Below are positions 1-12,700 of a stretch of DNA of 64,000 nucleotides, piece after piece. This stretch comes from Amphiura filiformis (lineage: Eukaryota; Echinodermata; Ophiuroidea; Amphilepidida; Amphiuridae). Position numbers and translations under genes: made by a program. Within the stretch, counting starts at the first letter, position 1. Every line of letters begins with the position of its first letter. Under the pieces are notes generated by a model. The model was not told the DNA's origin. It saw nothing but the letters and a program-made list of their open reading frames with translations, and did no database searches. The DNA is taken from contig NC_092636.1 of assembly GCF_039555335.1 (NCBI RefSeq), positions 59,213,991 to 59,277,990 of the forward strand, read 5' to 3'.

Positions 1-632
1 AAATGTTCTTTGGAAAGTTAAAATATAACATATTTGCACAACATAAAGAATTAAAGTTGGAAAGCTTCCAATTGCAGAAGTCAAAGTTTTCTCGGACAAA
101 CTGTTATTCATCTTCAGTGAAAGCATGAATAACATAACACCGTCGGATTATAAAATAGATAATGTGGACTAAATTTAATGAGATACACAAACATTAGGAA
201 GCGGTGAGCGAGTATGAAAAAAGCGCCTGTTGATGAAACTTGTTGGAATGAACTGCATTGATGCATGCATTATGTAATCGTTCGTTTCTTCGCATCCAGT
301 CAGCCGAATCAAATACAATTTTTGTATGTGATGCACAACAAAATAGGGTATGCGCTAGATTTAAAATTGTTTGATTCTGATGTCTATTTCTTGACTTACG
401 TTCAATTTTATTCGCTTGGTAATTTTTTCTGGAACACCCTGTATATATGCAGCAATGTACGGTTGTGCATAATGGATTAGTTAAGGCCTGTAGTACACAC
501 AAAAGGTCATTTAGTCAAATATGATGACATAGGTCTCACATTTAAACATCTAAGTGACCTTACCTAAGTAAATACTCCAAGAAAGCCCTAGTAATATCAC
601 CACCACTGAAATGGTTACTACATTTGTGTTAC
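1..632. other. RAD50 intron 14 (part), no exon seen
   Basis: AT-rich sequence without a RAD50-like exon. At about 421-455 it holds a run ending GGAACACCCTGTATAT, which resembles the end of many short animal DNA transposons, but I see no matching opposite end. Confidence 0.4.
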
Positions 633-734
633 CTTTTCCTCCTGTTCAAGTTTGCCTTGTTGTAACAACAATCTAGACTTGCCGTCTCGCATGCGATCCA
701 CGTCTTGTTTTGTCTTGGCTAGTTGCTTCTCATT
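633..734 (-). CDS. RAD50: RAD50 exon 14 (last in window)
   Basis: 34 codons, phase 0 to 0, coiled coil with the conserved [13 protein letters not shown] end. Acceptor AATAG, donor GTAACA. No further exon is recognisable in bases 1-632, so the next one lies outside the window. Confidence 0.86.
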
Positions 735-3700
735 CTATTGCAAGAAACAGGGCAAAATAATCAAAACAAATAGTACAGCATGTGGTCAAAGTGTTGTTCG
801 ATATCAGCATTCAATGTATTAAATAAATTATGCATCAATTCTGAAATAAATATTTATCTGAAAAGTTAACGGGTAATAATTATAGCTATGTATGCAAAAT
901 GTAACCCAATCACCCAAGTGTCACCTTGCCACATTTCTGTGTACAGTACTATACCAAGTATGTTCCCAACACTTAAAAAAGTACAATTAAATTAAGAGAA
1001 AAAAAAGTATTGCATAATGAAATAAAATATTTGCAATGACAAACCTGTTTAAATGATTTATTTTTTTCTTCCACAATGTCTTGATGCTCTCTGTATATCC
1101 TGCGCAACTCCTCAACAGGACCTTTATCAAATACAAAAATAACAATTTTTATGAGATGTGTTGTACATTGCAAGTCAAAATTACAAAGATAGTGTTGCAG
1201 AAATTGCCTAGCGTAGATTAGTCTTAATGGAATGTTAATAAAATGTTATTACCAATGCCTCACCTTGAAATATCTGCTCCAGGCCATCCTCCAAATCTTT
1301 CATATTTCTCTGCATCTGCTTCTTTTCAGCCTTCAGTTTTTCTGAAAATAAAAGAATTATAACAATGAAAACATTCACAAATATATCATATCAAATGGTA
1401 ACCAAATGATCTAAAGGATCCAGACAACTACCCTATGCATTTAACCATCTTTAGCCTCAGTGGCAGCTGAGATTAAACATTTTTTTCTCTTGACCCAAAG
1501 GCTGACAGTAAATTATTCATTTGATTTTGGGGAATGGCCTTCTTTTCCTTGTTCTTATCTTCAAATCTGTTTCTTATTTGTCTTTCCATATAGGCCAGCA
1601 TACTTGCAGTTTTTAGCCTGACTTGGGCATTTTTGTTTGAGCTTGGTTCCATCAGGACCCAAGTGTTTCTCTAAACAGAGCCATTGTTAAAACTTTAACA
1701 ATGGCTGCGATGTCTACTGAATAATTACTTATACAAGGTTGCCCCTATTGGTTTCACTAGCTACTGGCTAAACGATCTTACTGAACAGATGTGCACCAGT
1801 AAATTCTCATCAAATTCTCATCAAGTTCCAAGTCGGTCTGAAAAAAAGTGGTGTTTTTCACCACACCTTATTAACACCCCACACCCTTTCTGTTGCTTTT
1901 TGTTAAGTTTGACCAATTTTTACCTAGTTCTGTGCAACGTTTTACTACTTCGTCATCCTGGGCATCGATTTCCCTTATACGTTCCTGAAATTGAAAAAAC
2001 ATTAACCATTCTGTTCTCATATTTGTCATATCATAAGATCCAATGAAGCTCACTGTTTTTTACAATTTAAAAGTTAGCATGTGATACTTCAAGGAGGATG
2101 GTCCACTCCAGAGCCGACTATAGCAAGAAAAAGCAATGCACCCCCATGCCAATTTGCAAAAGGTCTGTTTTTTCCTGTTAAAAACATTGAAAATCTGCCC
2201 TTTTTTTGAAGAAAAAAATTCACAAAAGGTCCACTTTTTAGCAGAGTTGTAACGAGTCATGACTTGTGACACAAGTTAAATGATGCAACTAACTTGAGTA
2301 ATATTTAGCTGACTCAACCCCATTGACTTTGCACAGTGATTTGACAGTCAAGTTGACTTGACCTAAAAATAGGCTAAATGACTTGACTCAAGCAAATTTG
2401 GTAACTCATTAGGGTTAAACTGTGTTCCATTGTTTAGAACAATAGAAACCGACTGTTGACCGCTGGTCGAGTTTTGGTTTCATCCCTTACAGCCCTGCTT
2501 TTTATCCTCCACTCCCCCCCCCCCCCAAATGTGCATGGTTCAATCAATCACCTCATCCCCACATTCCTACTTCTGTGCATCAACATGACAATTTTTGGTT
2601 TGGGGGAAAGACCATAGTTTTTTCATTAATCCAGTGAGGTTTAAAAGATATTTTGCTTGGATTTATAAGCCAAAATATGCCTCAAGTTGGTTATCCCATT
2701 TATTTTTTCACAGTGCCTTCAAAATCATGGTTTTGTTTATCTCCATTTAACACAAATGATAAACTTATTTGGAAACTTAACTTATACTCAAGTTAAACTT
2801 AAATCAAACTTAAGATAATATCTTTAATTTAAATTGTAACTTTTTTCAAGTATTTCTGTAATACGTATAAGCTGCAAAACTTACATCAATTGGAATAAGT
2901 TGTTCTTTAATCCTGGTAACTGAATCCTTAGCTGCTGACATCTGGGCCTTCTTCTCCTGAAAATCATTTTCTAACTGCAATTGAAGCAATGAAAGTAATT
3001 CCCTGGATGATCATAATAATGTAAGAGCAGCAGCTGTCACATAGCAATATCCTTCTTTACTTACTTGAAAGAATGTGTCCTTCACAAGCAAAGTTACACA
3101 CACACACACCTCCAATCTAAGGCATGTCCTAACCCCTTTAAGGTCAGATCTAGTAGCATTTTCACACTGTATTTTACACTTAATGAACCATGAACATCCT
3201 TGCTTCTGTGTGTTTCCACAGTTGCGATTAAAATATTACTAAAAGTATATAACTGTCTTCATTTGGAGGTGCTTACAAATGTAAGCCCCACCCAATCCAT
3301 ACATAAACATGAACACACCCTACACAAAATGCAATCAAACATCCAGTAATCCAGCACAGTGCATAGACTTTGCAACAACAACAAATGCAAGATGCATAGG
3401 TTTCTAACAAAAAATAAATTGTGCCGGTACTTATACATCAAGACTTTCATCGCAAAACATAATAAATGCCCTTTTCTGATATTTTTGAGTCAAGATCACC
3501 ATCACAAAATGGGGCTTTTAAAATGACACCAAAGTATACTTTTAAATTCCACTTTTTGAGATATGGTCAAAAGTATCACATATTTTCTTATTATTTTCTT
3601 TATATTTTAATAGCTTAACTTGCATATCTCAAATTGGTAAAAATGGACATATCGCATTTTGTGATGAAACTCTTCACATGTAACATTTATATGTGCTATA

Positions 3701-6700
3701 TGGGGTCCTCCAAAATATGTGTAATGTAGATGTAGGTGGGGTGTGTGGGGACTGGGGAGTGTATTCATGCGGGGTGGGTGTGTGTGAATATCATGAATCT
3801 TCTACCTGATTTGCTTTCTCCTTGTTCTGTTTGAGATACTTTATTTCCACCGTGTATTCTCTGATAGTAGCAGACTGTAATCATAAACAATAGAAAATAC
3901 AAAGTCAACCGCAGCAACAAATTTAACAATCAACATACACATTCTTCAATGTTAATTGGTTCACTATGGAAATGGCAGACAGAGACAGAATGCCTTTTGG
4001 CTTAATACAGACACACAGGTAGAATAAATCCAGCAAACATATAGCTACTATAATAGTCCATTTAGCTTCCTCAAGAGAATGACAGAGTGCAAAGTTAAAT
4101 CATGTGTGTTGACTCAAAGAACTGGTGTCATAACATGTGCGATCAAAGGAGGTACTTACTTACTCAAGGAAGCCAAACGGACTATGCACATACACACTAT
4201 GTCCCCTTCCTAAAGCAAAATAATTGTGTATTGGGCTATTCCAGATGTATTCCGCACCCCCTATGGAAGACACTTCCGAATTGGGCTATAAACAGCGAAT
4301 TCACATGTCAGGAAAAACCCATGGAAGACACTGCCGTCATGGTGGTAATATGTCTAATATGGCCAGCCGAATTCACGTAAATGTAAATGTCTTCCATAGG
4401 GTTCCAGCTGGAATTAGAACATTTTTTGTTTCCAGCAATTCAAGTAAATGTCTTTCATAGGTTAATCAAGATGGTGATCATAAATGAAGATTCTGCTGGA
4501 ATTGGAGCATTTTTGACCATTTTCCAGCCGGAATATTAAGAAATGTGAATGTCTTCCATAGGCACATCATGGCCTTTCACAATCCCCACTCTTGTTTTTT
4601 TTTCGTTTATTTTAGCAGCGAATTTCACCTAATGTCTTCCATACCCTCCAGCCGGAATCTTTGCTAAAAACGACTGCTGGAATTCTAGACACATCTCAAT
4701 TCCAGCTGGAATTGTATTTTTTTTATGTCTTCCATAGGGGGGGGTGCAGAATACATCTGGAATAGCCCATTGATGATTATACAAGATGATACTGGACGCT
4801 TAATCACCAGAAAGAATTAAGCCGAGTCAGACACTTCAGCTCATATTTTTCCCGTTTTGGTTATTTTGCAGTTTATAACAGTTTATTTCTGCTAATACAT
4901 TAATCTTATAGGAATGCGTCAAAGAGTGACTGATCACATTACATATGTATTGCTGTTATTGAGTTATGACAACTAAAAGGTCAGAAAGAAAATCATGCAC
5001 ATGGGGGAGAAATAAAACCTATTACAATGAGCCTTGGGATCTCAGGTATTGAACCCATACCTTTCCCTAAGAGTGTGTGGGCTTTAGTTTTTTCATTATG
5101 TGATTACAAACACCCCTAGCTTGGTATCGCTGTGAACCACCTTCAGCAGAAACATAAATATCTCACCTGATCTTTTCTAAACTTAGCCATAGTATCAAGA
5201 GCCTTGATGTATCTGCAAGCAAAGAAAACAAAATAATATCAAATTTGCCACCTTTCAGAATGAAGATATTGGCAGTTTTTTCTATAGACAAACAGTGAAA
5301 GTGATCACATTGAGAAAGCCATCATCTAAAATGGCAGAAGTTGATAGTACAAAATTCTAAGGTATTTGCTGGTATAGAGATTCGCTTTACAATTATTGTC
5401 AAATATTAATTTGATGGCAATCAATAACATAACGCAATAATTACAAAAATATCATCCTTTCTTACAAAATATTTACATTTAAGATCAATTCTAACAATTA
5501 TACTATACAAGTACCTTGTAGCTGCAAATATGTCATCAAACTTGATCTTCAAAGCTCTTCCTTCACCAAGGGGCCTGAAACAAAATTGGGCAGAAAAAAA
5601 ATCAATAAATCCCATTCCTATATTCTCATCTTCATAAGTTGACTGTTTCAAACAGTATCACCAATCACATTTAAGGAGTAATGACAAGAGGATGGTTAAG
5701 CCAAATAATATATATATGTTGCAGTCAATTTTAATCCAATCTAGCGTATCCAGAAAATATTGCAGTTACTACCTCAATTACCCTAAGTAATTTAAGTAAT
5801 TAATCCAACTGTTTAACTGAATGTACTATGCTGACTCCTTATTAACAAAGGAATACTTTGGCGAGGCATTTAACAGCATTGAGCAATTTTGAATTTTGAC
5901 CACTGTATGAACTTTGACATTCCAGATCTTTAGTCCATTGCCCAATGCTAACAGAAGGCCAGTAAATTTATGTTTCAAGGGCTATTTCATTATAAATGAC
6001 ACGTTCACAAAAATGGCTTTTATCATATCTGGTTGATATAATTAGGGTGATAATGCAGTGTTATTAACTTAATTCTAAGTATGCCACAAACTACAAGCTA
6101 CATGAGCATTTTTACAGAATTCTGTCTATTTTTTGTATAAAAAAATTGCCAAAAGGTACATTTTTAACCCAATTTTGGAGTCCCATTTCATTTTGCCCAT
6201 GTATTCTGAATTAATTCTTTGAAAAATTAGGTACATTCTATAGCAATGTGCTTGTTGCAATGAAAATATGATATGTGTGGAACATCATGCAAGTTGAATG
6301 GTGAAAATTGGTGCAAAAATGTTAAAATTCCGTCGCTTCTTGCAAAATTGGCATTTTATGTTAAATAAAAAAATGAGTGTCCTCTCCAATTCATGCCTCC
6401 ATTTTTGTTAACATTAAAGAGGAAATATAAACCCTTACCCTACCTGTATAATCTGTGTTATATTACCAATTGATGGGACAGGGCACTGATTGAGGAATTC
6501 ATTTATTTTACATACAGTAGACCACTTGTTCTTGATACCACAGTTCCGCGTTAAAATTTGTCCTCTCCAGAACTGAAGTTAATTACTAATTGTTGAAATA
6601 AGAAGGATTATATCATAGAATGTGAAATTTGTAGAGGAAGAGTGGTCTTCCTTCTACCAAGGTGGCACATGATTTGGTATTTGTTGCATTTTGCAAGCCT

Positions 6701-9700
6701 GTATCCACGATTCTGTTTGCAATTTAACAAATGTCCTCTCCAGCACAATTATGTCATTTCCATGAATTGGTAAACAAACTAAAAATAAAAATTTCAAAGA
6801 GCCAAACCCACAAGAAATTTTTGCATTTTATTGCAAATTATGCTTACAAACCACTTTAGTGTTCAAATTATTGTCCAGTTGTTGAGAACACATATGATAT
6901 TATTCTGCATTGAACTTCGGTTAGCTAAAAATTGCAATATTCCTAATTTAACCAGAATATTAACCCTGTTTGTAGTGGATTTTAAATGCTGGGGATCTTT
7001 TATGCAATAATATTGATGCAATAATATTGATGCAGCTAGACTAAAGTTAAAGTATGCTTTATTATGTGTTAAAAAATGTGTCCTATCCAAAACAAATGAC
7101 ACAGGAGGGGTCTTTTATTTTAGGTTTTCCATGACTAGTACAACAGATTGACGCAGAATACTCACTTATGCATCAGTGTAGCTATTGGGCAGGACAAAAT
7201 GACTATTTCATGAATTTTTCATGTGAAGATAAAGTTTATCCTTAAAATATGTAGTAATTTTGCACCATTTATCTGGATTAGTATCAATTTACTAATTGTT
7301 TTATATTGAAACTGGCATATTTAAGACACTGAAGTGTAAAGGAACATACAACAATTATTACAGACTAAATAAGTATGAACCCAATGTTGGTTACATATAC
7401 TCTTTCAAAGTTGTGTATTAAATTGTTTAAAAAATGTCCCTCAGACGGCAGCTATGTTTTACACAGCAAAAATTCAATTTAATTTTTTTAATGGTTCCTG
7501 AGGGTTTGACGCTCTAATATTTTGAGAATTATTGACACACCATCTGAACTTTGAAATGATAATGAATTTGCATGAAATAAATGAGTTTGAATTTTGACCC
7601 CTTTTGGGACTCAATGTTGTCATTTATAATGAAATAGCCCTCAAGTCATGAAGTATGCTAAATTATCCTTTAGTATATTTATATTATACTAAATTATCCT
7701 TTCTTAGCTAGAAATTCAGGTTTGCCTATCATTTTAATAAATTTGCCTGTCCCAATTTGACCTTTAAAACATTTACCAGACTTCTACAGCCCATTGGGGG
7801 TTCAAAGAGTTCAAATATGTGCTACTATAGCCTTGTTTTGCAAACCTGGTCTACATGTACTAAAAAGGTCAATAGACTTTCTAAACACCTGCAATTATAA
7901 TGTAGCATTTGTCAAAGGCATTAATTTTGCCCGTCCCAGGAGCAAACAGACGGGTGGCTAGCTAAGACACTGTTTTTCACTGTTTTGCAGCTTTTTTCGT
8001 GATTTTCCTCATTTTTGTCTTATGGCCTCTCGCACCCCTGCAAATGGGAAGTGGCAGGTAAAAAAACATTGGGGCCTTTTGAGGGAAGACCCTGAAATGT
8101 GTTCTTTCTTTTTGGGAGGGGGAAGATTCTAAAATTGGGTCTTTAATTGGGAGCATACATTTGTATGTTGTAACAGTAGGAATTTTTGCACAAAAAGGAT
8201 CTAATGTAATTATAGGAGCAAAATTTAGCCTTTTTCGGTTCGGGGGGGGGGGGAGGAGGTCAGGAGGAGGTCTTTGGGGGCAAAATGAGCAAAAAACACA
8301 AGGTCTTTGGGACTGCACATATCGAGTTCTTTTAGGGGAAAGGGGTCTTTTGGGGGAATGCACATATTGCACATCTTAATATTAAGTGCCACCCAGTACC
8401 AATAAATCTCTTTAACGAAATATGAGTTACGGTTCATTGTAAATTACCATTGATTTTGAGACTTACAATACTGTGGTAAGAGTTAAAGTAAACCACACCC
8501 CTGTTTTTGTAAAAAAAAACATTCAAGTTGAAGCCTGCTTGCCTTAATGCACTTAAAGAATTTTTTTAATTCTGGTTTTACACGATTGTAATGTACTTTA
8601 GTCAATAAAGATACTCTGCAAAAATCAAGACTTTAGGTGCTGTAGTTTGGTCAAAATCCGATATTTTGAATAAAACGATGGAACCAGCGCTTTATTATTA
8701 CGATGGAAATACTACTCGAACACGTATGCACAGTACATTACGCAGCGTCGGGATACACACACACACGCCGAGGATCGTACCGTATTACAACCGCTGGAGT
8801 AACATGCATGGGCGCTAGTAGTAAATTCCAATTTTCTATGCTTTACCTCACTTGGTCGGCTCAAAATTAAAAGGGTGCATATCTGACAGTAAAAGCTAAC
8901 ATTTTATGGAAAATAAATACTAATCTATTTTTACAGAAATGTTATAATATGGCTTTAAGTAAAAAGTACCCAGAATATTGTTGCTAGAAATGTTCAGTCA
9001 AAGAGAAAAAATTTCTTACCAATTGGAGTCTTCTTGATGACAGAAGATGACACTGTTGAGTACTGGCTTGGCCACTCCCAGAGAAGTTATCATCTATATG
9101 AACAAAATATCATATTACATATCTCATCCATAACAGAGTACAAATCACTACATACTTATCCAGTTACAAGCATAATTTTTCCTGTTTTAGCTTGTTTTCT
9201 TTTTTTGGCATCTTAAGTTTTACTTTAGATGGATTTTACTTTTCAAGACAATTTCAAAAATAGGTTTCCTGTATGGTTTCTATCAGCATTGGGCATTATA
9301 TATGCTCACCAGAGGTTAGAATTCAACATTGTTCAAAAAAAGGATATTTCCATGAGAAACATTGCAAAATACATGTAGGTCAAGGTATGATATAGGATCA
9401 TAGGCGTAGATCCGGGGGGTATTTTGCCAGGGGGTGGTCAATACAATCATCCCCCCAATGTTGAGACCTGTATATGGGTTTCTGACCAAATTAACCTTAT
9501 ATTGTTCAATAAACTTAATCTGTCGCCAAAAAGTGCTGGATTCACTATACTTCAAGAAATTTTTTCCAACCCCATCCCCCCCAATGTCAAAAAGAAAGCT
9601 ACGCCACTGTATAGGATTCAATGGGCACTGACTTTCATCACCGTGTTAGCAAGATATAATAAAACATCTTGGCTATACCAAACTATTCTTTATTTTATTT

Positions 9701-12700
9701 GTTTATAAACGGTGAACACTTTGAGACCATTTTGGTACAAGTCTGAGAATATTTTAGATTTTTCCCTGATTTTTTGTGGATTTTAAAGTATCTACCAAAT
9801 GTGATCCTTAAATGTACATAATTATTAGGTGAAAGCTAATATTTGCCTAGTAATCACAAGTAGTCATTTTTATTGAACAAATGTATTAATTGACTTTTTA
9901 GTGCATTCCCATAGTGGGAATCTGTACTCACCTCTCTGTCAATTTCCGCACACTTGGAGCTCAAACTAATTTTCTGCAATAAAACACAACACAGAGGTTA
10001 TCCATCAGTTCTACCTTATTCAAATATAATTGTTAGACATTTCATTTGTACCATATTTGACCTAAATCTGGGTGCCTTAGAAAGTCATCATAACTTAAGG
10101 GGGTACTACACCCCTGCCCATTTTTGTGCCTATTTTTGCAATTTTCTCAAAAATTATAATGCATTGGGGACAAGTAAGATATGTATATTATAGGGGAAAG
10201 GACTACAACTGCCTAAATTCATTACTATAATCAAACTTTAATTATTGCACATAACATAATAGTTAACATTCAAGAGCTGAATTTGCAATTAGAATGGTCT
10301 TTTACAACAGTAACCATATTGTTATGATCGATGAATTAAAGAATACTGGCATAACTGGCATGTATGATGAGTTACCTCTCCATAATCATTCACACGGCTT
10401 ATCACTCCTTCCAAGGTCTTACATTGGATATTCTTCAACTGAAAAATAAAAAACAAACCTGACATAAATATAAATTTCATTACCATTATTACATTATACT
10501 AGCAGTAATAAGAACAATTATCATCGGGGATTTGCCATTTGGTCTAATACCATTTGGTCTAATATCCATTTCGTCTACATCCATTTCGTCTAAACCCATT
10601 AGGTCTATATCCACTACGTCCAATAATCATTTGGTCCTTTAATCATTTGGTCCGATAACCATTTGGTCCGATAACCATTTAGTCTAATAACCAATAAGTC
10701 TAAAACCATTTAGTCTAACAACCATTTAGTCTAATACTCATTTGGTCTATAACCAATAGGTCTAATACCCATTTGGTCTAATACCCATTTGGTCTACACA
10801 CCATTTAGTCTTACAAGCATTTAGTTTATTAATAAATAGACGAAATGGTATTAGACTAACTGGTTATTAGACCATACGAGTATTAGACCTAATGGTTATT
10901 AGACTAAACGGTTATTAGACCAAATGGTTATTACAAAAATATTAGACCAAATGGTTATTAGACTATATGGTTAGTAGACATATCGGTTATTAGACCAAAC
11001 AATATTAGACTAAATGGACATTAGACTATATGATTATTAGACTAAGTGGCAATTAGTCTTTTTGGTAATAGACCAATTGAATATAGACTAAACGGGAATT
11101 AGACGAAATGGTATTAGACCAAATGGCAATAGACCTTATCATCATCATCCAAGAGAGCCACCAAAACCCATTAAGGCAAGCAGGCTTCAACTTGAATGTT
11201 TTTTTTTACAAAAACAGGGGTGTGGTTTACTTTAACTCTTACCACAGTATTGTAAGTCTCAAAATCAATGGTAATTTACAATGAACCGTAACTCATATTT
11301 CGTTAAAGAGATTTATTGGTACTGGGTGGCACTTAATATTAAGATGTGCAATATGTGCATTCCCCAAAAGACCCCTTTCCCTAAAAGAACTCGATATGTG
11401 CAGTCCCAAAGACCTTGTGTTTTTGCTCATTTTGCCCCCAAAGACCTCCTCCTGACCTCCCCCCGAACCTAAAAAGGCTAAATTTTGCTCCTATAATTAC
11501 ATTAGATCCTTTTTGTGCAAAAATTCCTACTGTTACAACATACAAATGTATGCTCCCAATTAAAGACCCAATTTTAGAATCTTCCCCCTCCCAAAAAGAA
11601 AGAACACATTTCAGGGTCTTCCCTCAAAAGGCCCCAATGTTTTTTTACCTGCCACTTCCCATTTGCAGGGGTGCGAGAGGCCATAAGACAAAAATGAGGA
11701 AAATCACGCACAAAGCTGCAAAACAGTGAAAAACAGTGTCTTAGCTAGCCACCCGTCTGTTTGCTCCTGGGACGGGCAAAATTAATGCCTTTGACAAATG
11801 CTACATTATAATTGCAGGTGTTTAGAAAGTCTATTGACCTTTTTAGTACATGTAGACCAGGTTTGCAAAACAAGGCTATAGTAGCACATATTTGAACTCT
11901 TTGAACCCCCAATGGGCTGTAGAAGTCTGGTAAATGTTTTAAAGGTCAAATTGGGACAGGCAAATTTATTAAAATGATAGGCAAACCTGAATTTCTAGCT
12001 AAGACCCTGGTGTAGAATCATGTTAAAATGCCAAATATGGGCTGAAAATAAAAGAATATATTTTGGCAACAAAAAGAGGAAATCAGGTGAAAAGAGGAAC
12101 TCTCACACCCCTGCACTTGTAGGATCTAGAAGGATCCCATTTTTTTAGCATCTGCCTGCAAAAGACTTTTTAGCATATCCCCCCGAACTATTTTACACAT
12201 AATTTCCCCAAAAGATGTTGAAAGTTGCATGTCACTTGGATTGCCTTCCCCCTGAATGGTACACACTATCGGGTCGATTTAGAAAATAAAATATACATGC
12301 ACAGATGAGGTTTGGAAAGTACAAGTACATACACAGGGATGAAATTACACATGCAGTAAATTTTACATGCATGAAAATCAGGCCGAACATGGACAGCAAT
12401 CGAGTTTCCTGGTCTTAAAATATTTTGCGATATGATCAAGTTGGTCAAGATAGTCAAGTTAGCTCAATCGATAAGGCGTTGACTATGGCGCGTGAGGTTG
12501 CATAGTGGTGCCTAGTATGCTCTCATGGAAAAATTGAGTTAGCTTGAAATTCCCCTAGACAAGGAACTTACTGCTAAGGGGTGGTGCAATAATTATGTAC
12601 CCCGGGGTGAATTATAGGGGGGCAAAGATTTTTGGCAGGCCAAAAGGGGGGGCAAGCATTTTTGGCAGGTCGAAAGGGGGGGTCAAGCGATTTTTGGCAG

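Noticed and set aside
1-632. Further RAD50 exon
   Set aside because: No segment with splice sites continues the coiled-coil reading after exon 14.
7977-8372. 131-codon minus-strand ORF
   Set aside because: Pro/Lys-rich text arises from a short DNA repeat; both strands are open and the frame differs between the two arms.
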